A stretch of 56,664 bases of DNA from Minisyncoccota bacterium (GCA_018061865.1 JAGOTH010000003.1:1-56664), one strand, 5' to 3'. Shown: positions 40,215 through 49,557, counted from the stretch's first letter. A program made the numbers and translations. The notes: a model not told the origin generated them from the letters alone.

Positions 40215-40764
40215 ATGAGAATACTTTTATTGTCCAAGAAAGACCTCTTTTTTCATCAGAAACAATATATCTAGTTAATGCCCTTTTGAAAACAGAGAGC
40301 CAGATAAGTTTATTTCTTGTAGAATTATACATCGAGATTATCACCTTTGTGTCTTTATTTGAAAATCTTTTTAACCTCCTCAAAATACCGATTGGATAAA
40401 TATAGTACAGAACCTCATTTAAAACTATATAGTCAAAACGCTCTTTTATGTCGATCTTTTCTAGATCATTAATGTCAGCTGAAATAATAACAGCCTCTTG
40501 ATGTCTGTCCTTAATTAAATTAAGTGCTTCACTTGATATGTCTACGCCGTAATATTTAGATTTCCCAGGCAAAAGGTAATCTGCGAGAGCGCCGTTACCA
40601 GACCCAATATCTAGAACCTTAAGGCTTTCCTTTTTGTCTTCCAGAATCAGCTTGGCAATAAAAGAAGTGTTCTTCTCTCTTTCTTTATCAAGAAGTCTGT
40701 CCCACCTACCCTTTTTAAAGGAATTATCCCAATATTCCTTGCTTCTTTTTATTATTATTTCCAT
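40204..40764 (-). CDS. Class I SAM-dependent methyltransferase
   Basis: A 186-residue protein with motif I VLDIGSGNGALADYL (about 49-63), an acidic loop YGVDIS and DYIVLNEVLYYI (motif IV/post). It is near the lower size limit for the family. It could methylate a glycan or lipid. It overlaps its two neighbours by 10-11 bp (GT2 upstream and GT4 downstream), which supports cotranslation. Confidence 0.85.
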   Translation of the reverse strand: MEIIIKRSKEYWDNSFKKGRWDRLLDKEREKNTSFIAKLILEDKKESLKVLDIGSGNGALADYLLPGKSKYYGVDISSEALNLIKDRHQEAVIISADINDLEKIDIKERFDYIVLNEVLYYIYPIGILRRLKRFSNKDTKVIISMYNSTRNKLIWLSVFKRALTRYIVSDEKRGLSWTIKVFSYER

Positions 40765-41573
40765 AGATTTTTATATCCTGTAATCAAAAAAGTGTATCTT
40801 TTTATAACAAAAAATAAATGTACCAAAATTCCATAAAGTCGGTAAATGTCATACTTAAAAGGAACTAAATCTTTTGATCTAAATCTAATACGAATTAGAA
40901 CCATCTTAATAATTTGTTTAAAAAAGTTTTTTAATAACTCAAAAACCTTGGATAGAAAAACAATCGGGCTTTTTGAATTATTTTTTTCAGCTAGCGCCTT
41001 AAACCTTCTTAGAACCTTTCCTCTGTACACAGAGAATGTTAACTGAACATCAAGTGGAACAAACCAAGGTGACTCTGTTTTTCCAACAGGAAACTTTTGT
41101 CTATCAAACTGGAGTCTCTCGTGAGACGGCCTAATAAAAACAGCTTCAGTTTTTTTGTGCACCAATCTTATTTGATATTGAGGAGACCAAGATTTATAAA
41201 TTCTTTCCCCTCCAGCTGAGACAAGGTGATATCTAACAAAATAAGCATAGTGATCAGGATTTTCTTTTTTTGTAAGTTGAATTAAGAAATTTTTGAATTC
41301 TTCGCTTATGTATTCATCGGCATCAAGATAAAAAAACCAATCTTCTTTTGCATTCTGCAAGAGATTGTTTCTTTCAATAGAAAAATCCTCTATTGGCTTC
41401 CCTGGATTTGTTTGCGAAATAATTCGAGCTCCATATTCTCTGGCAATCTCCAAAGTCTTGTCTGTGCTTCCTCCATCAGATATCAAAATATCAGTCGCAT
41501 CTTTCACACTCTCTAGTGCCCGACGAAGAGAACCCTGGGAATTCCAAGTTAAAATACCGATTGTGATTTTCAT
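40755..41573 (-). CDS. GT2 family glycosyltransferase
   Basis: About 272 residues starting MKITIGILTWNSQGSL, the standard GT-A start. DILISDGGSTDKTLEI follows and YLDADEYIS holds the DxD motif (about 94-96). The C-terminal part is basic with a short hydrophobic stretch. Enzymes of this kind (WaaE/KdtX-like) add sugars in lipid-linked glycan assembly. An ATG 21 nt upstream (41594) is open but overlaps the end of the deacetylase gene, so I prefer 41573. Confidence 0.88.
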   Translation of the reverse strand: MKITIGILTWNSQGSLRRALESVKDATDILISDGGSTDKTLEIAREYGARIISQTNPGKPIEDFSIERNNLLQNAKEDWFFYLDADEYISEEFKNFLIQLTKKENPDHYAYFVRYHLVSAGGERIYKSWSPQYQIRLVHKKTEAVFIRPSHERLQFDRQKFPVGKTESPWFVPLDVQLTFSVYRGKVLRRFKALAEKNNSKSPIVFLSKVFELLKNFFKQIIKMVLIRIRFRSKDLVPFKYDIYRLYGILVHLFFVIKRYTFLITGYKNLWK

Positions 41574-41577
41574 TTTT

Positions 41578-42390
41578 TTATCTTCGTTTTGCATATTTTT
41601 TGAAAAATCTCTTTATTTTTTCCGCCACATCAACCGCTCTTGTTAGCCTTATTTTAAATAGAAAGAAGTTAGTATCTCTATCAACCTGAACTCTAGGTAA
41701 CGACATTATGTTTTCAAGATTAGAAACCGTTCCATAATGATTTCCAAATCCAACACGAATACCCAGATTATTTACAAAATTTCTAACCTCCTGACTTTCT
41801 CTACCTGACGGATAAGCCAAAAAAGTGGAACTATGTCCGGTTAACTGAAAAATCTTATTTTGACAGTCTAATATTTCAGATCTGAGGACATCTTCACCCT
41901 CGAGAAGGGCTTCTCTAAATGGTTTATGATTTTGTCCATGTATCTCAAAAACTAAACTTTTTTCATTATACGATCTAGTTATTTGTTCTTCGCTTGGTCT
42001 CTTAATGCCACCCAACTTCTCTGATTGGTCTAAGTTAGTAGTTAAAAAAACAGTAGCTGGAGGAAAACCGAATTCTTTTATTTTGGTAGCAACAAAATCA
42101 ACAGTATCAAGATATCCGTCATCTATTGTTATTGCGACAAGATTATTTGTTTTTTGAGAACTAGCGACAAGATTAACAAGCTCTTCTAACGAAACAACTT
42201 TTTTATTTCTTTTCAAAAATTCCATTTGTTTTACAAAATTTTTCTCCGAAACTGTGTACTTGGAATTATTTTCACCCACTGAGTGATAAAGTAAAATAAC
42301 TGGCCTCTTAAAAGAATAGCCAAAAAATGACGCCAGCTTTGCTGTAATAAATGAAACTGCGAAAAATATATTTTTAAGTATTTTTTTCAT
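41578..42390 (-). CDS. Polysaccharide deacetylase family protein
   Basis: A 270-residue NodB-homology protein. A hydrophobic N-terminal stretch (about 5-25) leads to PVILLYHSVGE, then AITIDDGYLDTVDF with the TFDDG-like catalytic motif (Asp-Asp) and FEIHGQNHKPF for the His-x3-His metal site, then FLAYPSGRESQEV. The family removes acetyl groups from GlcNAc in glycans or peptidoglycan, outside or at the membrane. It overlaps the kinase-like gene by 17 bp upstream. Confidence 0.9.
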   Translation of the reverse strand: MKKILKNIFFAVSFITAKLASFFGYSFKRPVILLYHSVGENNSKYTVSEKNFVKQMEFLKRNKKVVSLEELVNLVASSQKTNNLVAITIDDGYLDTVDFVATKIKEFGFPPATVFLTTNLDQSEKLGGIKRPSEEQITRSYNEKSLVFEIHGQNHKPFREALLEGEDVLRSEILDCQNKIFQLTGHSSTFLAYPSGRESQEVRNFVNNLGIRVGFGNHYGTVSNLENIMSLPRVQVDRDTNFFLFKIRLTRAVDVAEKIKRFFKKYAKRR

Positions 42391-42964
42391 TTAAATATTT
42401 ACTAAACATTTCACTTGAATCAGAGTCAAAAGAATCAATGAAAATCACCCTAACGCCACTCCGATTTAACACCGTAACTAACTCATCTAGTACTTTTTTC
42501 ATTTTAATCGACACTTCTTGAGATAAGTCTTTTGTAAGTCCCCTTCTTTTTTCAAGCCTCAATCCACTCATATAAAGAGATTTTTCTTTATCCTTTATTT
42601 CTACAACAATAACAGTTTCGGGTAAAGATATGTATTTAAAATATTTTTTTATTTTTTCAATTGAATCAAATTCTTCAAAAAAGGATAAGAAGTTCTGCAA
42701 ACCGCCCTCATCAACTAATTTTTTATTAGACACAAAAGAATCAAATCCCCTCTTTAGGATTATTTTTAAGTGCTTTTTATAAGAGATATTTTTTGACTTT
42801 CCAAAAAATAAAATTTTAGTCCAAAAAATTATATAAAAAGGTAGATAAAAAAATCCAGAAAATAAAAATGACTTCTTTCCTTTTTTTGAATTATTAAAAT
42901 AATTACCAATCAAGGTGCTTTTTCCTTGACCGGGTAAACCTATAACTTCTACTTTTTTAATCAT
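42374..42964 (-). CDS. P-loop NTPase, kinase-like, unrecognised
   Basis: A 196-residue protein with Walker A GLPGQGKST (about 9-17), a hydrophobic stretch near 36-55 that is unusual for a soluble kinase, and LVDEGGLQNFLSFFEE (about 83-98), which resembles the nucleoside-monophosphate-kinase DR/E region. C-terminal VIFIDSFDSD could be the Walker B-like strand. It overlaps both neighbours (methyltransferase and deacetylase) by 4 and 17 bp, so it acts in the glycan pathway, perhaps phosphorylating a sugar or lipid. Confidence 0.6.
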   Translation of the reverse strand: MIKKVEVIGLPGQGKSTLIGNYFNNSKKGKKSFLFSGFFYLPFYIIFWTKILFFGKSKNISYKKHLKIILKRGFDSFVSNKKLVDEGGLQNFLSFFEEFDSIEKIKKYFKYISLPETVIVVEIKDKEKSLYMSGLRLEKRRGLTKDLSQEVSIKMKKVLDELVTVLNRSGVRVIFIDSFDSDSSEMFSKYLNEKNT

Positions 42965-43698
42965 AACTTTCTAAACAAAACAGCATAAGACTCAGAAATC
43001 GGATAAAATATTTTAAAATATGGGAAAATCCTGATTATCTTAAATAGCACAACATTCAAAACCGCACTTCGGAGTCCCGGGAAAACAACAGAAACGGGAT
43101 AAACCCCTAGAACATCACAACCATTAACCCGCAAATTATAAACGAGAGTTTTTGGCTCGATCATCATTTTGTGAATCGCCCCTTTCTTACCAATTACGGC
43201 AGAACGCTTGTGTGGCATTTTTGTAATAACAATTCCATATCCACCACTCTTAAGAGATTTAGAAAAAGTTCTAGTTACAGGACGGATGTCTTCTACATAT
43301 TCGATGGCACGAGAAGAGAAAAGGAAATCGTATTGTCTTCTTGGAACATATGTTGCCATGTCTCCTTGGGCTAGTTCATATCTTCCAGACCATTCTTTCT
43401 CAAGAGAGGCCTGAGCTTGAAGTAACATTTCTGTTGAAATGTCTACCAAAGTTCCTTTTATTTCTGGGAAACTTTTTAAAATCATCTTTGTCCAAGTACC
43501 CGGGCCTGGACCATATTCAATAAAATTTTTAGGTTGAGGAATTTTTTTAAAGAGCCTATTCAAAACAGTTTTTTCCATCCAAAATCCAGCCTGCTTAAGA
43601 GGCGTTTCCATCCATCTAGCAAATTCATAGTTTCTACCTTTAGAATTGGCTGCTGACCTGTCGTAATGTTCTTTTATCCAATCGTTTCCCTTTGTCAT
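42961..43698 (-). CDS. Class I SAM-dependent methyltransferase
   Basis: A 245-residue protein with motif I FIEYGPGPGTWTKMIL (about 58-73), an acidic strand GTLVDISTEML, and FLFSSRAIEYVEDIRPV. The C-terminal 60 residues are hydrophobic and basic, perhaps for membrane docking. It overlaps the P-loop kinase gene by 4 bp and starts 2 nt after the neighbouring methyltransferase gene ends. Confidence 0.87.
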   Translation of the reverse strand: MTKGNDWIKEHYDRSAANSKGRNYEFARWMETPLKQAGFWMEKTVLNRLFKKIPQPKNFIEYGPGPGTWTKMILKSFPEIKGTLVDISTEMLLQAQASLEKEWSGRYELAQGDMATYVPRRQYDFLFSSRAIEYVEDIRPVTRTFSKSLKSGGYGIVITKMPHKRSAVIGKKGAIHKMMIEPKTLVYNLRVNGCDVLGVYPVSVVFPGLRSAVLNVVLFKIIRIFPYFKIFYPISESYAVLFRKL

Positions 43699-43700
43699 AA

Positions 43701-44333
43701 TTAATTGTTTGTTTTTTTAACTAAAAAAAAGTGATGATACTGATTTTCGAACGGTATAAAATCCATTTCTACCTCACCATACTCTTTTAATAAATTCTTT
43801 AACCTACTCTTTTTAAATCCAGACTTACCCAATTCCCAATAGTGCTCTCCATCAAATTTGTGTTTCTTAAAATAAGGTATTTTTATTGCGAATTTTATTT
43901 CTGGAATAAAAGGAATTTTTAATAAAAATTTAAATTGCGGAGAAAAATGCGGGACTGAAATAAAAACATAATTCTTAGAAACTCTAAACATTTCGCCGAG
44001 CGCAGTTTTTACTTCCTCAAAAGGGATGTGTTCCAAAACCTCAAAAGCACAAACTGTATCAAAAGATTTATCGGCAAAAGGAATACTTCTTATGTCGCCA
44101 ATAACATCTGGATTCAAATCTTCAGCCAAGTCTAGAGTTTTTACTTCTATCTTAGTGTTTTGTTTTATGTATGAAGAAAATACTTTGTCTCCAGAACCAA
44201 TCTCCAGAATACTGCTTGGGTTGGTTTTTATTGCGAGAGAAATCTGATTAAAATAGCTTACGAACCTTCCGGCATATCCATAACCAGAAATCTTGTAATG
44301 AGTCCTCTCAACCTGTGCTTTTCCTATTTCCAC
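43701..44333 (-). CDS. Class I SAM-dependent methyltransferase, GTG start
   Basis: A 210-residue protein with motif I SILEIGSGDKVFSSYI (about 40-55), KTLDLAEDLNPDVIGD and FDTVCAFEVLEHIPFEE, closest to type-11 methyltransferases. It starts with GTG, 6 nt after a TGCTAAAAT box (44340-44348), so it is expected to be translated from a leaderless mRNA in addition to any read-through. Third methyltransferase of the operon (with 40204 and 42961). Confidence 0.87.
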   Translation of the reverse strand: MEIGKAQVERTHYKISGYGYAGRFVSYFNQISLAIKTNPSSILEIGSGDKVFSSYIKQNTKIEVKTLDLAEDLNPDVIGDIRSIPFADKSFDTVCAFEVLEHIPFEEVKTALGEMFRVSKNYVFISVPHFSPQFKFLLKIPFIPEIKFAIKIPYFKKHKFDGEHYWELGKSGFKKSRLKNLLKEYGEVEMDFIPFENQYHHFFLVKKTNN

Positions 44334-44339
44334 GAACAG

Positions 44340-44348
44340 ATTTTAGCA
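44340..44348 (-). promoter_or_regulatory. TGCTAAAAT, leaderless promoter inside the glycan operon
   Basis: Minus strand, 6 nt before the GTG at 44333. It splits the long leftward gene run into two transcription units. Confidence 0.6.
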
Positions 44349-44359
44349 TAAAAAGGCTT

Positions 44360-45385
44360 CTAGAACACGCTTTTTATCTCTTTTGAAATTATTTCTATCA
44401 GTCTATCAAGTGAGTGGTTTTTTTCTATGTTTTTAGACAATTCCACCCTATCTGTCTCACTTATTGATACCGCTCTTTTTATTCCCTCAGCCAAAGAATC
44501 TCCTTTTTCAATAAAGAGCCTGAATGGTAATAAAATATATTTAAAAGCTTCATTGGTCGAAACGACAGGAATTCCAAGACCCAAAGCCTCAAGAACTGCC
44601 TTGTCTAAACTTCCTGTCTTGCTTGCACTAACAAAAACATCATAATTTTTTAATTTTGAGATGGCTTCTTCGTGAGGGACACCATCAACGAATTTGACTC
44701 TATCTGCAAGAGAGAGTGATTTAATTTTCACTTCTAGATTTCTTTTGTAGTCCACGTCTTCTAAAGACAAAGCTGATCCAATTATTTCGAGAGAAACATT
44801 CTTCCCTTCTTGTTTTAACTCAAGAACAGATTCTATTATTGTTTCTATTGATTTTGACTTCGTAATTCTACCGAGTGTTACAAGTTTTATTTCATCTTTA
44901 GAAATCAAATTATCAGAACTCTCTCCAAACGGGATTTTTATTCCGTGACCCACACTCAAAACTTTTTTTGATTTTATTCTACAACTATCGAAAGAAGCGG
45001 TGAAAATTCTTGAAACTAGAATATTTGATATTTTAAGAGGCAAAGAAACCGCGCCGTGGGTATACCAAAGAAATATCTTTTTTTGCAAAAAAAGCGCGGG
45101 CAAATATGCCAAAATTGCATACTCTGGAATCATGTGAACAAAAATTGCATCATAATTCTTCCTCTCTTTTATCAAAGTCTTCCAGAGAGAATAAATAAAT
45201 CTAAACCCTAAAACTCTTCCCTCTTTGTCTAGCTGTATCGTTTTGATTTTAGACGAATCTTCTATGTCTCTTGATACAACAATGATGTTTTCAAACTTTT
45301 TTGAAAACTCTTCAACCCACTCAGTAAAAAATCCGAGATTTGTATGACTTTTATTATAAGCTTGGCATAAAATTAGAAGTTTCAT
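44360..45385 (-). CDS. GT4 family glycosyltransferase
   Basis: A 341-residue GT-B enzyme. The start is MKLLILCQAYNKSHTNLGFF; the C-terminal half shows LVTLGRITKSKSIETIIESV, VDGVPHEEAISKLKNYDVFV and GSLDKAVLEALGLGIPVVST, the EX7E-type segment. Donor unknown. It overlaps the start of the preceding GT4 gene by 4 bp and is followed by 26 bp containing the next promoter. Confidence 0.9.
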   Translation of the reverse strand: MKLLILCQAYNKSHTNLGFFTEWVEEFSKKFENIIVVSRDIEDSSKIKTIQLDKEGRVLGFRFIYSLWKTLIKERKNYDAIFVHMIPEYAILAYLPALFLQKKIFLWYTHGAVSLPLKISNILVSRIFTASFDSCRIKSKKVLSVGHGIKIPFGESSDNLISKDEIKLVTLGRITKSKSIETIIESVLELKQEGKNVSLEIIGSALSLEDVDYKRNLEVKIKSLSLADRVKFVDGVPHEEAISKLKNYDVFVSASKTGSLDKAVLEALGLGIPVVSTNEAFKYILLPFRLFIEKGDSLAEGIKRAVSISETDRVELSKNIEKNHSLDRLIEIISKEIKSVF

Positions 45386-46494
45386 TTTGCTGTATTTTTT
45401 ACTGACTCAACAAAGGCGATTACACTTTCTTCTTCGGTTTTTAGTTTAGAAACTTCAGTCAAAGCAATTCCTGCATACTCTTTCATTTTATCCTTATTTC
45501 TATACGCGAACTCCATTGCTTCTGTTAATTTTCCTGCATTTCCAATTGGCACAACGATCCCGCTTTCTTTATTTTTTATCAATTCTCCAGCACATCCAAC
45601 ATCCGTCATTATCACCGGCAAGTGCGCCATAGTAGCTTCAAGAATTACTCTTCCCCAACCTTCATAATTTGAAGACAAGACGAAAACATCAGAAGCACCA
45701 TAAAAGCTTTTTACATCTGACTGATGTCCGAGCAGTTTTACTTTGTCTCCAAGTTCCAGCTTTTCTATTTTATTCTTTAAGCTTTTATAAAGAATTCCCC
45801 CTCCTATGATTTGTAGTTCGGAATTATTTTTTATTTCTTCCGGTAGATTGTTGAAAGAGTCTACTAAAAGGTGAAAATTTTTTTGTGAGACAAGTCTTCC
45901 AACTGAAAGGAAGACAAAATTACTATCATCTCTTTCTTTTTTATCTACAAAAAAAGAACTCTCCGTATAGACACTAGATACATCTATTTTATTTTCATTT
46001 ATACCAAAGCCAACCAAAGTGCTTTTTATTCTTTCTGCCACCACCCTAATCCTGTCGGCTTGTTTCAAGGCAATCCGGCCCAAAATAATTCTCACTTTGT
46101 TGAGACTACTTTCATTCCTCCAAAAGTTGGATGAGAAAAAATCTCCATGCTCCTGAATGTGAAGTTTTGCTTTTAGGGGTGATTTCAACATGAGTCCCAC
46201 AAAAGCAGACTCAAAAGGATCCTGACAAGTTATAACACTCACTCCTTTGCCTACTTTTTTCCCAAGGAAAAAAGCGTTTGACACCATTCCTACTTTTGAG
46301 ACGGCGTTAGTTGGAAAAACAGAAACAGAAGGAGATAGTTTTATTTCTTCAAAACCTTCACTTCGTTTGGTGAATACAATTATTCGCAATTCGCCAAACA
46401 TCTCTCCATACCGCACAATTCTTTTGCTTGCACGAGAATTTGGATCGAAGAGATCCTTGTCGTAACCTATTGATAATACTTTCATTTTTTCCAT
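45382..46494 (-). CDS. GT4 family glycosyltransferase
   Basis: A 370-residue GT-B enzyme starting MEKMKVLSIGYDKDLFDP (the ATG at 46485 is an equally good start). The donor half has FLSVGRLVSQKNFHLLVDSF, IIGGGILYKSL and SSNYEGWGRVILEATMAHLP with the EX7E motif. It is the first gene of the run that ends with the flippase. TGCTATATT lies 10 nt before the outer ATG and 19 nt before the inner one. Confidence 0.9.
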   Translation of the reverse strand: MEKMKVLSIGYDKDLFDPNSRASKRIVRYGEMFGELRIIVFTKRSEGFEEIKLSPSVSVFPTNAVSKVGMVSNAFFLGKKVGKGVSVITCQDPFESAFVGLMLKSPLKAKLHIQEHGDFFSSNFWRNESSLNKVRIILGRIALKQADRIRVVAERIKSTLVGFGINENKIDVSSVYTESSFFVDKKERDDSNFVFLSVGRLVSQKNFHLLVDSFNNLPEEIKNNSELQIIGGGILYKSLKNKIEKLELGDKVKLLGHQSDVKSFYGASDVFVLSSNYEGWGRVILEATMAHLPVIMTDVGCAGELIKNKESGIVVPIGNAGKLTEAMEFAYRNKDKMKEYAGIALTEVSKLKTEEESVIAFVESVKNTAK

Positions 46495-46504
46495 TTATTT
46501 AATA

Positions 46505-46513
46505 AATATAGCA
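46505..46513 (-). promoter_or_regulatory. Extended -10 promoter of the GT4 run
   Basis: TGCTATATT on the minus strand (TATATT at 46505-46510), 10 or 19 nt before the two candidate start codons. Confidence 0.5.
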
Positions 46514-46535
46514 ATACTACGAACGTTTCAGGTCA

Positions 46536-46564
46536 TTGACACTCTCGTAGATTAATGTTAATTT
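46536..46564 (+). promoter_or_regulatory. Promoter of the 150-residue gene
   Basis: TTGACA (46536-46541), 17 bp, TAATTT (46559-46564) preceded by TGT. The ATG is 18 nt further on, with no Shine-Dalgarno sequence. Confidence 0.65.
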
Positions 46565-46582
46565 AAACAAAAAAATGCACTT

Positions 46583-47035
46583 ATGAGAAAAGAAACTTTG
46601 GTGGGTTTTATCTATAGAATCTGCCTTGAGAAAAGTGTTGACCCGTTTTTTACCTACGAAGTAAGGTACGGAACAAAGGAACACGGTAATATTATGGAAA
46701 TAGTATTATCAAAAAGAATGAAGCCTTGGCTTAAAATTTTTTATTTAATTTTTGGATGGTTTTCAATGAGAAGTAGATTCGGTACTCCAAAAATAAAAAT
46801 CTCACACTTTATCTCAAACGAAAAACGCCTATTCTGTAAATTTTATACAGAAAAAAATGGAAAAGTTTATGATCAAGAAATAATTTTAGATGATGGAGAA
46901 GCAATTGGTAACTTTGGTGACAATACGAAACCAAAGACCTTTGATCCAGGAGAAAAAGCCTACAAATCTTTTTCTTCAATCTTGAAAATAATTGAACAAG
47001 AAGGGCACGTAAAAATAATTAAAAGAAATATATAA
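46583..47035 (+). CDS. Unrecognised 150-residue protein
   Basis: A basic protein with a moderately hydrophobic stretch near residues 48-62 (WLKIFYLIFGWFSM) that may dock to the membrane. The remainder is beta-rich and charged (EVRYGTKEHGNIMEIV, CKFYTEKNGKVYDQEI). I recognise no family. It has its own promoter and terminator and is inserted, in opposite direction, between two GT4 genes. Confidence 0.65.
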   Translation: MRKETLVGFIYRICLEKSVDPFFTYEVRYGTKEHGNIMEIVLSKRMKPWLKIFYLIFGWFSMRSRFGTPKIKISHFISNEKRLFCKFYTEKNGKVYDQEIILDDGEAIGNFGDNTKPKTFDPGEKAYKSFSSILKIIEQEGHVKIIKRNI

Positions 47036-47038
47036 AAA

Positions 47039-47060
47039 CCGGGGAACACCCGGATTTTTT
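47039..47060 (+). terminator. Terminator after the 150-residue gene
   Basis: CCGGG/CCCGG stem (47039-47043 with 47049-47053) and a T6 tail. It abuts the stop of the leftward GT4 gene. Confidence 0.75.
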
Positions 47061-47062
47061 AT

Positions 47063-48229
47063 TTAAAATAATTTCTTAATCTCGTCTGCTATTCCCTGCC
47101 AATCATATTTTGAAAAAGCCAACTCCTCTCCATTTTTTGAAATTAACTTTAAAAGATTTTTGTCGTTCATTAACTCTTCAATTTTTAAAGCTGTGTCTTT
47201 CGGATCATCAATCGCCACAAAGATTCCAGTTTCTCTGTCTTTTATAAAATCAGGAATTCCGCCAGCTTCTGTTGCAATGACAGGCAAACCAGTGGCCATC
47301 GCTTCTAGAAAGGCGCTTCCGAGCCCCTCAGACCTCGAAGGCCGAATGAAGGCGTCCGCAGAATACAGATATCTCGGCAAATCCTCATGAGTCGTGTAAC
47401 CGAGGAATTTTATTCGTGACAGCACCCCTGAATCTCGTGCTAGCTTTATCAAAAATTCCTTATCCTCCCCTTCTCCTAAAATTAGGAATTTTACGTTCTC
47501 TGGCAAATCTTTCAAAGATAGAGTTACAACATCTACCGCGTTCTTCTTAACAAGTCTTGAAGCTGTAACTAGAACAAAATCATTTTCATCATACCCAAGT
47601 TCTGCCCGAACAGCTTCTCGATTGAAATCAGCAGGTCTTTTAAATCTCTCTAGATCAACTCCGTTTGGAATTACGACAGGAACAACCTTTGCCCCCATGT
47701 CTTTTGCAAATTGAGATAAGAAATTTGAAATCGCATGTATTTTGTTCGCTTTCTTAAAAATCATTTTAAATAACGGCAATACAAAACGAACTCTGTGTAA
47801 GATGAAAGGAATCGGATCCCCTTCTTGTAGAGTTAAAACAAATCTTTTCTTTGGAAAAATAAGTTTGGTGAAAAGTGCCCCGAACCCTGCATAGTTGGCC
47901 ATCAACGCCCATATCGTATCAAATTTATATTTTCTATTTAGACTAATTGATTTAAAGGCCGACATGATTGGAAAAAGATATTTTTCCAATTTAAAAATGA
48001 AACTGTTTCCATCTACGGACACACCGACATGATGAATAAAAACATTTCCATATTCCCCATCTTTTGATTCTTTGTTTCGTAGTGCCACAAGATGAAACTC
48101 AACTTCTTCTTTTGGTATTCTTTTTACAGTTTCGTGCACTGCCACTTCTGCGCCACCAACAAACTCCGGCAGATAAACCAGTGAAAATATGAGGACTTTT
48201 TTCTTTTTGAATTCGTTACTTAGTGGCAT
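47063..48229 (-). CDS. GT4 family glycosyltransferase
   Basis: A 388-residue GT-B enzyme. VLIFSLVYLPEFVGGAEVAV is the acceptor-domain start; the donor half has LVTASRLVKKNAVDVVTLSL, ILGEGEDKEFL and SRSEGLGSAFLEAMATGLPV with the EX7E motif (Glu in SEGLGSAFLE). Donor unknown. It is divergent from the sugar-transferase gene, with 41 bp between, so the two short promoters overlap. Confidence 0.92.
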   Translation of the reverse strand: MPLSNEFKKKKVLIFSLVYLPEFVGGAEVAVHETVKRIPKEEVEFHLVALRNKESKDGEYGNVFIHHVGVSVDGNSFIFKLEKYLFPIMSAFKSISLNRKYKFDTIWALMANYAGFGALFTKLIFPKKRFVLTLQEGDPIPFILHRVRFVLPLFKMIFKKANKIHAISNFLSQFAKDMGAKVVPVVIPNGVDLERFKRPADFNREAVRAELGYDENDFVLVTASRLVKKNAVDVVTLSLKDLPENVKFLILGEGEDKEFLIKLARDSGVLSRIKFLGYTTHEDLPRYLYSADAFIRPSRSEGLGSAFLEAMATGLPVIATEAGGIPDFIKDRETGIFVAIDDPKDTALKIEELMNDKNLLKLISKNGEELAFSKYDWQGIADEIKKLF

Positions 48230-48256
48230 TGATTTTTTAATAAAAAATGTTATAGT
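48229..48256 (+). promoter_or_regulatory. Promoter of the sugar-transferase gene
   Basis: TTGATT (48229-48234), 16 bp, TATAGT (48251-48256) with TGT before it; 14 nt to the ATG at 48271. The -35 overlaps the start of the divergent GT4 gene. Confidence 0.6.
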
Positions 48257-48270
48257 TTAGGCACAAAATT

Positions 48271-49557
48271 ATGAGAGAAGCGAAAAGATTAATTGTGTTC
48301 CTTGGCGACATCCTGACGATTGGGCTATCCTTTTTCGCTACCCTCATAATAAGCTATCCTCGCGAACTTAGCGAGCAGATCAAAATCCACGCTTATCCTT
48401 TCATTATCTTATATCTTGCTTGGATAATAATCATCTATGTTTTCAATCTATATGAGCCAAACAATCTCAAGCCTGGAATTGAGGGGGCAAAAATGATTGG
48501 CTGGAGCCTTTTTACCTGTCTTGTTGTTGGTATTATCTTTTTCTACTTTATTCCACTATACGGAATTAGCCCAAAAACAAACCTTCTAATAAATCTTGCG
48601 ATATTCGGTGTTCTTTTTATCCTATGGAGAAGAATTTGTTTCAGGTGGTTTTCAAAAATTTATAAAAGAAAAGTTTTGATTATTGGCGATAATGTTTTCG
48701 CAAAATATCTAGACAATGTTTACAGAAGCAATCCTCACTTAGGTTTTACCTCTTTGGGTATTACAAAAGATTCAGAAGAAGCAAAGAGAAGAATAGCTGA
48801 GGAGAATGTAGACTCGGTTGTTCTTGAAGAAGGTCAAAATATTGATTTATTAAAAGATCTAATCTCTCAAAAAGTAACAATCATCCCACTCGGAAGTGCC
48901 TACCAAACAATCTTTCAAATATCCCCTCTCGAGCTTGTCTCTCCGAGTGAAGTTATTTCTCTTGCCGAAGAAAAAGATTTATTGATTTATAGATTTTTTT
49001 CAAGAATACTTGAGATAATATTTTCTACTATCATCTTGATAATAACTCTTCCTATAACAATAATCTCTGCTATTTTTATTATGCTTGAAGATGGAGCTCC
49101 TTTTCTATACAAACAATCTAGAGTTGGTGAAAACGGCCGGACTTTCCTTCTATATAAGTTCCGCTCAATGACTCGCGACGCAGAAAAAGACGGTGCCAAG
49201 TGGGCAGAAAAATCTGACTCTCGAGTAACTCGAGTTGGAAAAATATTAAGAAAAACTCATATAGATGAGATCCCTCAAATGTGGAATATCCTAAAGGGCG
49301 ATCTTGCTCTTGTTGGCCCACGACCAGAGAGACCTGAGTTCGTGACAATGTTAGAAAAAGAAGTTCCCTACTACTTCCTCCGACACACAATAAAACCAGG
49401 ATTTACCGGTTGGGCACAGGTAAAATTCCGTTACGCAAGAACACTAGATGATTCAAGAACAAAATTCGAATACGATCTCTACTATATGAAAAATAGAAAT
49501 ATTTTTATGGATTTAGGAATTATAATCAAAACAGCGCAGATTATTTTTACTCACTAG
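48271..49557 (+). CDS. Polyprenyl-phosphate sugar-1-phosphate transferase
   Basis: A 428-residue membrane protein. Four N-terminal membrane segments (about 10-110) are followed by a nucleotide-binding-like middle domain (about 130-220), one more membrane segment (about 245-268) and the catalytic bacterial-sugar-transferase domain with YKFRSMTRDAE, RVGKILRKTHIDEIPQ and GDLALVGPRPERPEF. It starts glycan chains by moving a sugar phosphate from UDP-sugar onto undecaprenyl phosphate, so it is the likely initiating enzyme of the locus. The length and layout match the WbaP/WcaJ (EPS) group. Confidence 0.95.
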   Translation: MREAKRLIVFLGDILTIGLSFFATLIISYPRELSEQIKIHAYPFIILYLAWIIIIYVFNLYEPNNLKPGIEGAKMIGWSLFTCLVVGIIFFYFIPLYGISPKTNLLINLAIFGVLFILWRRICFRWFSKIYKRKVLIIGDNVFAKYLDNVYRSNPHLGFTSLGITKDSEEAKRRIAEENVDSVVLEEGQNIDLLKDLISQKVTIIPLGSAYQTIFQISPLELVSPSEVISLAEEKDLLIYRFFSRILEIIFSTIILIITLPITIISAIFIMLEDGAPFLYKQSRVGENGRTFLLYKFRSMTRDAEKDGAKWAEKSDSRVTRVGKILRKTHIDEIPQMWNILKGDLALVGPRPERPEFVTMLEKEVPYYFLRHTIKPGFTGWAQVKFRYARTLDDSRTKFEYDLYYMKNRNIFMDLGIIIKTAQIIFTH

